Origin: Microbulbifer donghaiensis
GTDB lineage: Bacteria > Pseudomonadota > Gammaproteobacteria > Pseudomonadales > Cellvibrionaceae
Length of the DNA: 64,000 nucleotides
Direction of reading: 5' to 3'
NCBI RefSeq assembly: GCF_900129095.1
Contig: NZ_FQVA01000005.1
Location: 62,001-126,000 of the forward strand
Below the pieces are notes generated by a model that saw only the letters and a list, made by a program, of their open reading frames with translations, was not told the DNA's origin and did no database searches. The position numbers were made by a program, and so were the translations under genes. This document shows positions 1-8,687 of the stretch, piece after piece. Position 1 is the first letter of the stretch; every line of letters starts with the position of its first letter.

Positions 1-72
1 GACGCCACGGACTTAATCGAAGGTAACTATGGCGCTATAGTAGCCAATGATAAGAATGCGCCGTGAAAAATA

Positions 73-1200
73 ATGATAAGAAAGCTATTACTGGTTGCTG
101 TATTGGTTACTGCAACGCTCGCAATTCTGTTGCGTATCCCGCTGCCCGAGGGAGCCGCAGCACCCGAGCCACCGGTGCTGCTGGAACCGCTGAATAAGGC
201 CGAGGCAGGCAGTGCCAACCTGGTATCGATCCAGCCCTATCTCACCTCGGAAGACTATGCCAGTGTCGAGCGGTTGCAGCGCAAGCTGCGCGGTTATCTG
301 ACGCAGGGGCGAAGTGCCGGCTGGCTGAGTGAGCAGACTCTGGTGGTGTTTCCCGAGCATATTGGCACCTGGTTGGTGGCAGAGGGGGAGAGCTTCCTGG
401 CGTTTCGGAGCGACAGCACCACAGGGGCCCTGTTCTGGGCGGCGCTGGGCAATCTGCCCGATTTCCTCCGTCACTGGCGCGATGAGACTGCGGCTGATCC
501 TTTTGCCGCGGCCCTGTTCAAAAGCAAGGCGGGTGCAATGGCCGAGCAGTACCAGCAGGTGTTTTCAACGCTGGCGCGGGAGTTCGGCGTCACCCTGGTG
601 GCCGGTTCCATAGCGCTGCCATCTCCCTCGATTGAGCGCGATCAGATACGGGCTGGAACGGGCGCCATCTACAATAGCAGTTTTGTGTTCTTCGCCGATG
701 GCTCAGTGGCGGGACCTGTGCGGAAGTTGTACCCGATCGACAGCGAACTGCCGTTCACCCAGCCGGGCGAGGGCCCCCTGCCGATTATCGATACGCCGCT
801 CGGCCGCCTGGGCGTGCTGATCTGTGCCGACAGTTGGTATCCGCAAGCCTGGCGGCAGCTGGAAGGTGCGGAGCTGGTAGCGGTGCCGTCCTATTCCTCG
901 CCCGACGGTATCTGGGACAGGCCCTGGGGCGGTTATAACGGTGCCGCCACACCGGCGGACATCAGTGGCCGCGATGTAGGCACCCTCAGCGAGGGCGAGG
1001 CCTGGCGCAAATACGCGCTGGCTGGACGCGGCAAGCATTTGCGCGCGGGCATCAATACATTTTTCCGCGGCGAGCTGTGGGATCTCGGGGACGACGGCCG
1101 GACCACCGCGGTGCTGCACGGTGAGGTGTTGCAGGGCGAACGCCGTGACGGCGCAGTAATTTCCAGTCTGTGGCTGGTAGAAAAAAATAACGGGAACTGA
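73..1200 (+). CDS. Exported nitrilase-superfamily (carbon-nitrogen) hydrolase
   Basis: A 375-residue protein with the nitrilase-fold catalytic triad visible in order: Glu95 in VVFPEH, Lys218 in GPVRKLYPI and Cys251 in GVLICADSW. Family members hydrolyse amides or nitriles. The substrate cannot be read from the sequence. The N terminus (MIRKLLLVAVLVTATLAILL) is a hydrophobic segment after two basic residues, so the enzyme is probably exported or anchored on the periplasmic side, which is unusual for a family that is mainly cytosolic. The ATG at 73 is the first usable start. The gene ends 10 bp before the amine oxidase at 1211, suggesting one transcript. Confidence 0.8.
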   Translation: MIRKLLLVAVLVTATLAILLRIPLPEGAAAPEPPVLLEPLNKAEAGSANLVSIQPYLTSEDYASVERLQRKLRGYLTQGRSAGWLSEQTLVVFPEHIGTWLVAEGESFLAFRSDSTTGALFWAALGNLPDFLRHWRDETAADPFAAALFKSKAGAMAEQYQQVFSTLAREFGVTLVAGSIALPSPSIERDQIRAGTGAIYNSSFVFFADGSVAGPVRKLYPIDSELPFTQPGEGPLPIIDTPLGRLGVLICADSWYPQAWRQLEGAELVAVPSYSSPDGIWDRPWGGYNGAATPADISGRDVGTLSEGEAWRKYALAGRGKHLRAGINTFFRGELWDLGDDGRTTAVLHGEVLQGERRDGAVISSLWLVEKNNGN

Positions 1201-1210
1201 GCGAGTAAGC

Positions 1211-2599
1211 ATGTCACAGGAACAGGTTCAGGTCGCCATAATCGGCGCCGGGATTTCCGGGTTGCAGGCGGCGCGCCTGCTGCGGCACAAGTATTCCGTC
1301 AAGGTGCTCGAGGCGCGCGACCGGGTCGGCGGTCGCCTGCAGAATCACCGCTTCGCCAACGGCGATACCGTCGATATCGGTGGTCAGTGGGTGGGGCCGG
1401 GGCAGGCGCGGATGTACCGACTGATCGAGGAGCTGGGCGCGACTACCTGGCCCCTGTACGACAGCGGCGATAACCTGCTCCAGCTGCACGGGCGCCTGCG
1501 CCGCTACCGCGGCACCATCCCGAAAATCAATCCGCTGGCACTGGCGGACCTGGGCATCGCGATGGCGCGATTTGAAGCGATGGCACGCTCAATCGATCCC
1601 GCGGCGCCCTGGGAGCACGTCAAGGCGCGGCGGTGGGATTCGATGACGCTGGATTCCTGGCTGAAGAAAAACTGTCGCATGAGTCTCGCGCGGGAATTAT
1701 TCGCGGTTGGCATCGGGGCGGTATTTGCCGCCGAGCCGGCCGAACTGTCACTGCTGCACGCGCTCTTTTACGCGCGCTCCGGCAACTCACTGGAAACCCT
1801 GCTGGCGGTGACCGGCGGCGCCCAACAGGATCGGGTGCACGGTGGCACTGCGGGGCTGTGCGAACGCATGGCGCGGGAACTGGGTAATCGCGTGCAGCTG
1901 AGCGCGCCGGTAGAAGCGGTGGAGCAGCTGCCCGATGGCCGCCTACGGGTGCGGCATTTCGCCGGCTCCCTGGTCTGTGAGCGCGTCATCGTCGCTTTGC
2001 CACCGAATCAGGCGCTGCGTATTCGCTTCGAACCGGCACTGCCGCCGTGGCGCGACCAGTTATTACAGCGCATGCCGGCCGGGGCCTGCATCAAGTGTGT
2101 TGCGCGCTACGAGGAGCCTTTTTGGCGGCGCGAGCAGCTCTCCGGTCAGGTGGCTAGTCCGGCCGGACCGGTGCGGGTGACTTTCGACAACTCCGAGGTG
2201 GGGAAGGCATCGGGGCTGTTGATGGGATTTCTGGAGGGCGATACGGCCCGGAAACTGAGTTCTGCCGGCGCCGACGCGCGGCGTGCGCTGGTGCTGGACT
2301 GCTTTGCGGAGTATTTTGGCGAGCGCGCCCGGCGGCCGCTGGAATATGTCGACAGGGACTGGAGCAGTGAGAGCTGGACCCGCGGCTGTTACGCCGCGCT
2401 GATGGCTCCGGGTACCTGGACCGGCTATGGGGCCCGCCTGCGCGAGCACAACGGGCCTATCCACTGGGCCGGTACCGAGTTTGCCGTCGAGTGGTTCGGC
2501 TATATGGAGGGCGCGCTGGAATCCGCCGAACGCGCCGCCGCGGAAGTGGAGGACGCTCTGCACACAGTCCAGCAGCGGTTTGAGGTCGCGCCGACTTAG
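1211..2599 (+). CDS. FAD-dependent amine oxidase (flavin monoamine oxidase family)
   Basis: A 462-residue flavoprotein. The N terminus carries the dinucleotide-binding motif GAGISG (residues about 11-16), followed by an acidic strand end and GGR (EARDRVGGRL), typical of the amine oxidase/phytoene desaturase superfamily. The C terminus has the second FAD-contacting segment (HWAGTEFAVEWFGYMEGALESAERAA), as in monoamine oxidases. It is expected to oxidise a primary or secondary amine to an imine/aldehyde with peroxide release; the substrate is unknown. No signal peptide is seen, so it is likely cytoplasmic. It follows the nitrilase gene by 10 bp and precedes a lipoprotein gene by 54 bp on the same strand. 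Confidence 0.85.
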   Translation: MSQEQVQVAIIGAGISGLQAARLLRHKYSVKVLEARDRVGGRLQNHRFANGDTVDIGGQWVGPGQARMYRLIEELGATTWPLYDSGDNLLQLHGRLRRYRGTIPKINPLALADLGIAMARFEAMARSIDPAAPWEHVKARRWDSMTLDSWLKKNCRMSLARELFAVGIGAVFAAEPAELSLLHALFYARSGNSLETLLAVTGGAQQDRVHGGTAGLCERMARELGNRVQLSAPVEAVEQLPDGRLRVRHFAGSLVCERVIVALPPNQALRIRFEPALPPWRDQLLQRMPAGACIKCVARYEEPFWRREQLSGQVASPAGPVRVTFDNSEVGKASGLLMGFLEGDTARKLSSAGADARRALVLDCFAEYFGERARRPLEYVDRDWSSESWTRGCYAALMAPGTWTGYGARLREHNGPIHWAGTEFAVEWFGYMEGALESAERAAAEVEDALHTVQQRFEVAPT

Positions 2600-2653
2600 C
2601 GCGCGCCGTGAACGAGAATCAGAATATGACAACCAGTCAGTAAGGGAATCGCT

Positions 2654-4027
2654 ATGAATCTATCGCACAATTTGTCCAGACTGCTGCCGCTGATGGCAAT
2701 ACTGCTGGCACTGGGTGCCTGTGGAGAGAAGAGAGAAGCGCCGACCGAAGATTCGGTCGCGGTGGAGGCGGAAGTCTCCGAGCAGGCAGCGGCCACCGAC
2801 GCGGGGAAAGCGAACATGGATGCAGTGGCAAAGGGCTATGTGCAGCTGGTGCTGGAGCTGGGCAACCATGACGACAGTTATGTTGACGCTTACTATGGTC
2901 CGCAGGAGTGGAAGGAAGCAGCGGCCAACAGCCAGGCCAAGCCGGCCGATATCGCCGCACGCGGCAAGGAGTTAATGCAGCAGCTGCCGGAAGTGAAAAA
3001 GCAAGACGGCTCCATCGAAAATCTGCGCGTGCATTACCTGAAAACCCAGCTGCGCGCACTGATTGCGCATGCGGAGAGCCTGGCCGGTAGCACGCAGCGC
3101 AATTTCGAGCGCGAGGCGCAGCTGCTCTATGACACGCAACCGCCAAAGCAGAATTTTGCCGAGTTCGGACCGGTACTGCAGGCGTTGGAGCAGTTGTTGC
3201 CTGGTGATGAGCCATTGCCTGTGCGGGTGCGGGAATTCAAAAAACAGTTTGAAATCCCCACCGACAAGCTGGAGGCGGTATTCGAGGCAGCCATCGACGC
3301 CTGCCGCGAGCGCACCAAGCAACATATCCAGCTGCCGGCCGATGAAAATTTCGTACTGGAATACGTCACTGACAAGCCCTGGAGTGGCTACAACTGGTAT
3401 CAGGGCAAGGCGCAGAGCCTGATCCAGGTCAACACCGAACTGCCCATCATGATCGACCGCGCCATCGATCTCGGTTGTCACGAGGGCTATCCGGGCCACC
3501 ACACCTACAATGCATTGCTGGAGGATGAACTGGTCAACAAGCGCGGCTGGGTCGAGTACAGCGTCTATCCGCTGTTCAGCCCCCAGTCTCTGATCGCCGA
3601 GGGCAGCGCCAACTATGGTATCGAGCTGGCGTTTCCCGGCGAGGAGAAGACGAAGTTCGAAAAAGAAGTACTGTACCCGCTCGCGGGCATGGATCCGGCG
3701 AATGCCGAAAAATATGACCACGTGCTGGCCCTGATCGATGAGCTGGGCTTTGCCGGCAATGAAATAGCGCGCCAGTATATCGATGGCGAGATTGACGGCG
3801 ACAAGGTGGTTGAGCTGTTCCAGCAGTACACACTGATGAGCCCGGAGAAGGCGCAGCAGCGCAAGCGCTTTGTGGATGCCTACGGCGCTTATGTGATCAA
3901 TTACAACTGGGGCAAGCAACTGGTGGCCGACTATGTGGAAGAGGGCACCGAGGACCCGAACGAGCGCTGGCGGCGTTTTAGCAAGCTGCTGTCCTCGCCG
4001 CGCCTGCCGTCGTCCCTGAACTGGTAG
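2654..4027 (+). CDS. DUF885 family lipoprotein, putative metallopeptidase
   Basis: A 457-residue protein that starts with a lipoprotein signal peptide ending in the lipobox LGAC (Cys at about residue 23), so it should be lipidated. The body matches DUF885 proteins; the diagnostic motif HEGYPGHH (His276, Glu277, His282, His283) resembles a zinc site, and a later AEGSANYG segment supplies a possible third ligand. Some DUF885 members are assigned to metallocarboxypeptidase-like clans, so a peptidase role is an inference from the family. It lies between the amine oxidase and an MmcQ-like gene, 9 bp upstream of the latter. Confidence 0.8.
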   Translation: MNLSHNLSRLLPLMAILLALGACGEKREAPTEDSVAVEAEVSEQAAATDAGKANMDAVAKGYVQLVLELGNHDDSYVDAYYGPQEWKEAAANSQAKPADIAARGKELMQQLPEVKKQDGSIENLRVHYLKTQLRALIAHAESLAGSTQRNFEREAQLLYDTQPPKQNFAEFGPVLQALEQLLPGDEPLPVRVREFKKQFEIPTDKLEAVFEAAIDACRERTKQHIQLPADENFVLEYVTDKPWSGYNWYQGKAQSLIQVNTELPIMIDRAIDLGCHEGYPGHHTYNALLEDELVNKRGWVEYSVYPLFSPQSLIAEGSANYGIELAFPGEEKTKFEKEVLYPLAGMDPANAEKYDHVLALIDELGFAGNEIARQYIDGEIDGDKVVELFQQYTLMSPEKAQQRKRFVDAYGAYVINYNWGKQLVADYVEEGTEDPNERWRRFSKLLSSPRLPSSLNW

Positions 4028-4036
4028 GGAGCCACT

Positions 4037-4417
4037 GTGGACCGCAAGGCCGCGCGCGAATATCTGCTGTCCCGTCCCGAGGCCAAAGAGGATTTCCCCT
4101 TTGGCCCGGATGTGGCGGTGTTCAAAATCAAGGGCAAGATGTTTGCCACCCTGGGTCGTCTCAACGGCGTGGACTGTACGAATCTCAAGTGCGATCCGGA
4201 TGAGGCCCAGGCACTGCGGGATATCTTTACCGGAGTCATCCCCGGTTACCATATGAACAAAAAGCACTGGAATACGGTGCTGCTGGACGGCAGTGTGCCG
4301 GACTATGAGATCGAGCGGATGATGGATCGCTCTTACGGCCTGGTGGTGAGGGGGCTGCGGAAAGTAGAGTGCGAGGCGCTGCTCCTCGCCTATGGGCCAG
4401 AGGTCATCTTCCGCTAA
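4037..4417 (+). CDS. MmcQ/YjbR family protein
   Basis: A 126-residue protein of the YjbR/MmcQ (CyaY-like fold) family. Visible hallmarks are the N-terminal helix with YLLSRPEAKEDFPFGPD, the VFKIKGKMFATL strand pair, and a C-terminal MNKKHWNTVLLDGSVPDYEI segment followed by a helix with DRSYGLVV. Members bind DNA in vitro, but their cellular role is unsettled. The start is a GTG at 4037 with AGGGA 7 bp upstream. It is probably cotranscribed with the preceding DUF885 gene. Confidence 0.8.
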   Translation: MDRKAAREYLLSRPEAKEDFPFGPDVAVFKIKGKMFATLGRLNGVDCTNLKCDPDEAQALRDIFTGVIPGYHMNKKHWNTVLLDGSVPDYEIERMMDRSYGLVVRGLRKVECEALLLAYGPEVIFR

Positions 4418-4767
4418 CTGGCCAGCTTTCTTTTTTGAGCGCCCCTCCCTGGTTGGTCAACCTGGATCTTTCTTGGATACCGCTACCTCTGTCTGTGGGA
4501 ACCCTATCCCAGCTTTGGGGCTGCGGTAGCACCTTTGCCCTGGCTCCGCACACTGCAGACGGCTGTCACCTTTCCGGTCATATAAACGGATTTTTCGGCC
4601 AATTGGTTCACGATTAATTAATTAACTTATGCTGGGCTTCAATCTGCGTGTAACAACGGCCTGCTGGCGTGACATGGCATTGCGGTGACGAGATAATTGT
4701 CATGTCAGCTGTGGCCAGAAATTCGCAGCAACGACCGAGTTAACAAGAACAAGAATAAAAACGAGCC
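4418..4767. other. Intergenic region upstream of the phn-type transporter
   Basis: This 350-bp stretch has no convincing gene. It ends in an AT-rich part around 4610-4630 containing TTAATTAATTAAC, a likely promoter zone for phnD. A single TTGTCAT at 4697-4703 resembles one half of a Pho box, but the second half-site is not convincing. No clear terminator for the upstream gene was seen. Confidence 0.4.
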
Positions 4768-5616
4768 ATGCCAGCAATAGTCAGCCTGATCAGAAGTGCA
4801 CTTCTCCTCGCTTTCGCTCTACTTTCAGTTTCCGCCCACGCATTGGATTCACTGCGTATTGCGCTGATTCCCGCCGAAGATTCCCGCGCGATGGTCAATC
4901 AGTCCCAGCAGCTGTTAGAAGCCCTGGAGCAAAAGCTGGGCGTGGAGGTGCAAGGCTTCGTAGCCATGGATTACAACGGCGTGATCGAGGCCCTGCGTGC
5001 GGGCCATGTGGATGTGGCCTATCTCGGTCCATTTTCCTATGTGAAGGCCGCAGAAATAGCCGATGTGGAGGCTTTTGCTGTAGCAGAGACCAAAGCAATG
5101 GATGGTGAGAGTTACCGCAGTCAGATTATCGTTCGCGCCGACTCCGAGCATCGCACTATTGGCGACCTGAAGGGGAAAAACTTCGCCTTCGTAGACCCGA
5201 CTTCGACTTCCGGTTATTTACTGCCGATGCTGGCTTTGAAAAAAGCCGGCATTCCCCCTCGCCGTCATTTCAAGAATGTTATTTATACCGGCGGACACGA
5301 CGCGAACATCCTTGCGGTCAAACATGCCAAGGTAGATGGGGCTACGGTGGCGGACAGGATTCTGCGCTCCGCGATCGAGAAGGGGATGGTGAATGCCGGT
5401 GATTTCCGCGTGATCTGGAGCTCCGACGCGATTCCCGAGTCACCGATGGTGTGGCGCAAAGCGTTGCCGCAGGAAACTAAGGAACGGATCAAGAATGCCT
5501 TCCTGAGTATCCACGATATCGAGTTTGGTGACCAGGGTCAGCTCGTCGGATACAAGCTTACTAATGACGCTGCATACCATGTTGTGCGTGAAGCCGCCAA
5601 ACTGGCTCGCCAATAA
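4768..5616 (+). CDS. phnD: Phosphonate/phosphite-type ABC transporter substrate-binding protein
   Basis: A 282-residue periplasmic binding protein with a Sec signal peptide (cleavage likely after SAHA, about residue 25). It matches the PhnD/SsuA family: LRIALIPAEDSRAMVNQ at the mature N terminus, the DVAYLGPFSYV ligand-loop segment, and FVDPTSTSGYLLP with the STSG anion-binding motif. The family binds phosphonates, phosphite or related oxyanions; which one is not evident. It is the first gene of a phnD-phnC-phnE unit, with phnC starting 18 bp after its stop. Confidence 0.9.
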   Translation: MPAIVSLIRSALLLAFALLSVSAHALDSLRIALIPAEDSRAMVNQSQQLLEALEQKLGVEVQGFVAMDYNGVIEALRAGHVDVAYLGPFSYVKAAEIADVEAFAVAETKAMDGESYRSQIIVRADSEHRTIGDLKGKNFAFVDPTSTSGYLLPMLALKKAGIPPRRHFKNVIYTGGHDANILAVKHAKVDGATVADRILRSAIEKGMVNAGDFRVIWSSDAIPESPMVWRKALPQETKERIKNAFLSIHDIEFGDQGQLVGYKLTNDAAYHVVREAAKLARQ

Positions 5617-5634
5617 TGCCCCGCGCAGACAGTC

Positions 5635-6453
5635 ATGATTGAAGTACGCGACTTATACAAGAGCTTTAACGGCAGGGACTATGTCCTCAAGGACATCAAT
5701 ATCCGGGTAAATCCCGGCGAGTTTGTGGTGGTTCTCGGGCCCTCCGGGGCCGGCAAATCGACACTACTGCGCTGCCTGAATTACCTTAGTCCGCCTACAG
5801 CCGGAGAGATTCTTATTCATGGTGAACGCTGCCACGGGCAGCGGAAAGCTGCGCGCCGTGCCCTGCGTAAACGCATCGCCATGGTGTTTCAACATCACAA
5901 CCTGATCGGCCGGCTCAGTGTCATCAAGAATGTACTGGTCGGTCGTATGGCCGGAATTCCTCTATGGTCCTGCCTGTTGCAGGTTTTCCGTCGACACGAT
6001 GTCGATATCGCTCTCGCTGCAATCGACGAGGTGGGCATGGCAGAGAAAGCTTATGCCCGGGCCGATAGCCTAAGCGGTGGGGAGCAACAGCGGGTCGGCA
6101 TCGCGCGGGCCCTGGCGCAACAGCCGGATTTGATTCTGGCCGATGAGCCGGTTGCGAGCCTGGACCCCAAAAATTCCCGGGAAACACTGGCGTACCTGCG
6201 CAGTGTCTGTCAAAAAAAACGCATTGCCGTGTTGTGCAACCTCCACCAGATCGACTATGCGATGGAGTATGCCACACGCATCATCGGTTTATCCGGGGGG
6301 AGTATCGTTTTTGATGGCCCGCCTGAAAAGATGAATGTGTCCGTAATCGAATCCATTTACCCGGGCATCGAAGATGACAACGTTGCTAAGTTAGTGATTC
6401 GTATGTCCGGAGAGATCCGTCGGCAGAAATCCCAAGTGGCCCAGGTGGGTTGA
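5635..6453 (+). CDS. phnC: Phosphonate-type ABC transporter ATP-binding protein
   Basis: A 272-residue ATPase with a Walker [10 protein letters not shown] (about residues 37-45), signature LSGGEQQR, Walker B LILADEP and a downstream switch histidine (LHQIDYAM). The placement of [20 protein letters not shown] matches PhnC. It energises uptake through the adjacent permease. The ATG at 5635 lies 18 bp after phnD, and phnE begins 7 bp after the stop, so translation of the three genes is probably coupled. Confidence 0.9.
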   Translation: MIEVRDLYKSFNGRDYVLKDINIRVNPGEFVVVLGPSGAGKSTLLRCLNYLSPPTAGEILIHGERCHGQRKAARRALRKRIAMVFQHHNLIGRLSVIKNVLVGRMAGIPLWSCLLQVFRRHDVDIALAAIDEVGMAEKAYARADSLSGGEQQRVGIARALAQQPDLILADEPVASLDPKNSRETLAYLRSVCQKKRIAVLCNLHQIDYAMEYATRIIGLSGGSIVFDGPPEKMNVSVIESIYPGIEDDNVAKLVIRMSGEIRRQKSQVAQVG

Positions 6454-6460
6454 GGTCAAT

Positions 6461-7261
6461 ATGTCGCCTTATGTTTTGGTCGCACGCCGTCCACAGAACC
6501 CGTTGGGCTGGTGGATCTACCTGCCGGTTTTTCTACTGGCGGCGCTGTTAATGGCATGGATGATCGCTGGTGCCGGCGCCAGCTTGGCGCAGCTGATCGA
6601 TGGGCTGCCGTGGATAGGCGATTTTTTGGCGCGAATGCTGCCGCCAAATTTCTCGTATATTGGCGCGAACCTCATAGGGCCGACCTTGCAGACGATCCAG
6701 ATTGCGCTGTTGGGCACCTTGCTGGCAGTTGTGTTGGCAATTCCGTTGAGCTTTTTGGCTGCGCACAACCTGTCACCCAGTCCAGTTGTTTATCATTTCT
6801 CCCGCCAGGTCCTGAATGTCGGGCGCGGTATCAACGAAATTATTCTCGCGTTGATATTTGTGGCTGCAGTCGGACTGGGTCCCTTTGCCGGTGTGTTGGC
6901 ACTGACCGTCCATGGGGCGGGAATGCTGGGTAAATTTTTTGCCGAAGCGATCGAAGAGGTCGACCGCGGACCCATCGAGGCGATGGAGTCCGCAGGTTGC
7001 TCGACTTCACGTATTATCCTGTTTGCCATCCTTCCACAGGTGCTGCCGGCGTGGCTGGGGGTCGCCTTGTATCGACTCGAGGCCAACATTCGCGTGTCCA
7101 CCATTCTCGGTATGGTGGGAGCTGGTGGCATTGGCTTCGAACTGATGACCACGATGAAGCTTTTTGAGTATGAAAATACAGCCGCCTGTGTGCTGGTCAT
7201 ACTGGCGCTGGTTTTTGCCGCCGACCTGATCTCCGCCAGATTGCGCAAGCTGGTGCGCTGA
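6461..7261 (+). CDS. phnE: Phosphonate-type ABC transporter permease
   Basis: A 266-residue inner-membrane protein with about six hydrophobic segments. The cytoplasmic EAA loop that docks on the ATPase is visible (EEVDRGPIEAMESAGCS followed by ILPQVLPAW), as is the family sequence GRGINEIILALIFVAAVGLGPFAGVLAL. It completes a phnDCE importer. No C-P lyase, phosphonatase or phosphite dehydrogenase gene follows. Confidence 0.9.
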   Translation: MSPYVLVARRPQNPLGWWIYLPVFLLAALLMAWMIAGAGASLAQLIDGLPWIGDFLARMLPPNFSYIGANLIGPTLQTIQIALLGTLLAVVLAIPLSFLAAHNLSPSPVVYHFSRQVLNVGRGINEIILALIFVAAVGLGPFAGVLALTVHGAGMLGKFFAEAIEEVDRGPIEAMESAGCSTSRIILFAILPQVLPAWLGVALYRLEANIRVSTILGMVGAGGIGFELMTTMKLFEYENTAACVLVILALVFAADLISARLRKLVR

Positions 7262-7627
7262 CTGCACCGGCCATTCAGTTGGCTTCCGTCCCTTCGTTGA
7301 ACCCTATTGCGTCAGCTGTTTGAGTGCTGCTGCAACTGAGGGCTCGAATGCCTACTAGTAAATTTTCCCTCCTGAAAGGCAAGTTGCGGCACACTATTCC
7401 CTCTCGATTCTGGCTATTTATTGGGCCGTATGTTTGCCTTTTAAACGATTGGCTCATAATGCATAATCAATAAGCAAATAATGCTAGGACAAAGATTGCC
7501 AAATCTACATGCGTTTTTGATCAAGGTGCGCACTGCGGTTTTGGCACTCTAGAGTCGCTTCAGATGCTTTCTGTGACTGGTTCTTACAGTTTGAGTCAAT
7601 TTCAGAAGAGGTCGGGATAGAAAAAAG
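7262..7627. other. Intergenic region between phnE and the LysR gene
   Basis: This 366-bp stretch has no credible gene. It is AT-richer than its surroundings, notably near 7450-7490 (CATAATGCATAATC), which is a plausible promoter zone for the regulator. Short arms AAAGGCAA (near 7375) and TTGCCTTT (near 7434) are inverted but far apart, so their meaning is unclear. Confidence 0.35.
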
Positions 7628-8548
7628 ATGCCGGGAACAAAAATCAGCCTATCGCAAATGGAAGCTTTCTGTGCACTGGCCAAGTACCGCAGCTTCAAAG
7701 AGGCTTCGGCAAAACTGGAAATTTCCCAGCCGTCGCTGGTCAATAAAATTTCCCACCTGGAAGAGTTCTACAATGCGAAGCTCTTCATTCGGCGTCGGGA
7801 AAATAACCGCCTGACCAACCTCGGCTGCTCATTGTTACCGCTGTTTAAGTCCGCGCTGAATGCGGTGCGCGAAGCGGAGCACCTCATGTACTCCCACTCG
7901 CAAATGCATGTAGGGGCGATACACATCGCAGCCGTCAGTCCCTACAAAGTCTCGAAGATTTTGAAGGTCTTCAACAGTCGTTATCCGAACATCAGAGTGA
8001 AAGCGTCATTTTCTTCGTCAGAGAATATTCAGCGACTGCTGGAACTCGGCGAAGTGGATGCGGCCTTCTACGTACAGAGCGGGAAAAGACCTGGTCAGCA
8101 GGCTTTTCGCTGTTATGAATACAGTCTGGTCGCCATACTCCCGGCGGATCATCCGTTGGCGAATAAAGCCGAGCTTGAAATACCCGATTTCCACCACCAG
8201 GGTTTTGTCAGTCGGGAAGAAGGTTCTCTCACCCGTTCGCTTTTCGAGGAGGCTTTAAGGGAAGAGGGTGTTGCGGTCAACACCTTGTACGAGCTGGGCA
8301 GCCGGGAGTCCATTCGGGAGGCTGTGGGGCAGGGCTTGGGAATTTCGGTGGTGGCCGAGGATGAGCATGTCCCCCATCCGAATATCGTCGTGCGACCTAT
8401 CCGCAGTGACCGCCTGACGACCGCGAGTAGTTTGGTGGTATTGAACGAGCGTGTCTCCACGCCACTGACGCAATCGCTGATCGAGGTCGTTACGTCCCTC
8501 GAGCGGGAGTTTCGCAAGGGGAGTGTGGCGCTCGAGCTCACTAGTTAG
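7628..8548 (+). CDS. LysR-family transcriptional regulator
   Basis: A 306-residue LysR-type regulator. The N-terminal winged helix-turn-helix spans roughly residues 5-65 (QMEAFCALAKYRSFKEAS, then QPSLVNKISHLEEFYNAKLF), followed by a periplasmic-binding-protein-like effector domain that includes VGQGLGISVVAEDE. It stands alone behind its own promoter region, 366 bp after phnE on the same strand. LysR regulators commonly control neighbouring uptake genes, so regulation of phnDCE is a reasonable inference. LysR-type genes also accompany ptx (phosphite) and 2-aminoethylphosphonate loci. Confidence 0.85.
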   Translation: MPGTKISLSQMEAFCALAKYRSFKEASAKLEISQPSLVNKISHLEEFYNAKLFIRRRENNRLTNLGCSLLPLFKSALNAVREAEHLMYSHSQMHVGAIHIAAVSPYKVSKILKVFNSRYPNIRVKASFSSSENIQRLLELGEVDAAFYVQSGKRPGQQAFRCYEYSLVAILPADHPLANKAELEIPDFHHQGFVSREEGSLTRSLFEEALREEGVAVNTLYELGSRESIREAVGQGLGISVVAEDEHVPHPNIVVRPIRSDRLTTASSLVVLNERVSTPLTQSLIEVVTSLEREFRKGSVALELTS

Positions 8549-8590
8549 CCGAAGGTCGCAATGGATCGTCTTTCTTAGCAGCCGTGCTCC

Positions 8591-8620
8591 AAAAAAAGGG
8601 GCAGCCCTGTGGGGCTGCCC
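8591..8620 (-). terminator. Intrinsic terminator of the subtilase operon
   Basis: A 9-bp perfect stem (GGGCAGCCC at 8599-8607 with GGGCTGCCC at 8612-8620, 4-nt loop). On the minus strand it is followed by seven Ts (A7 at 8591-8597 on +). It lies 67 bp past the stop of the peptidase gene and may also stop transcripts coming from the LysR gene. Confidence 0.8.
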
Positions 8621-8687
8621 AATTTGATCATCCGTGATCGGACGGTTCATTCTCTGGAACTACGAACGCGACTGTCCTACCCCTCGT

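Noticed and set aside
4690..4720. Possible Pho box upstream of phnD
   Set aside because: Only one half-site (TTGTCAT) is good; the second repeat at the right spacing does not match.
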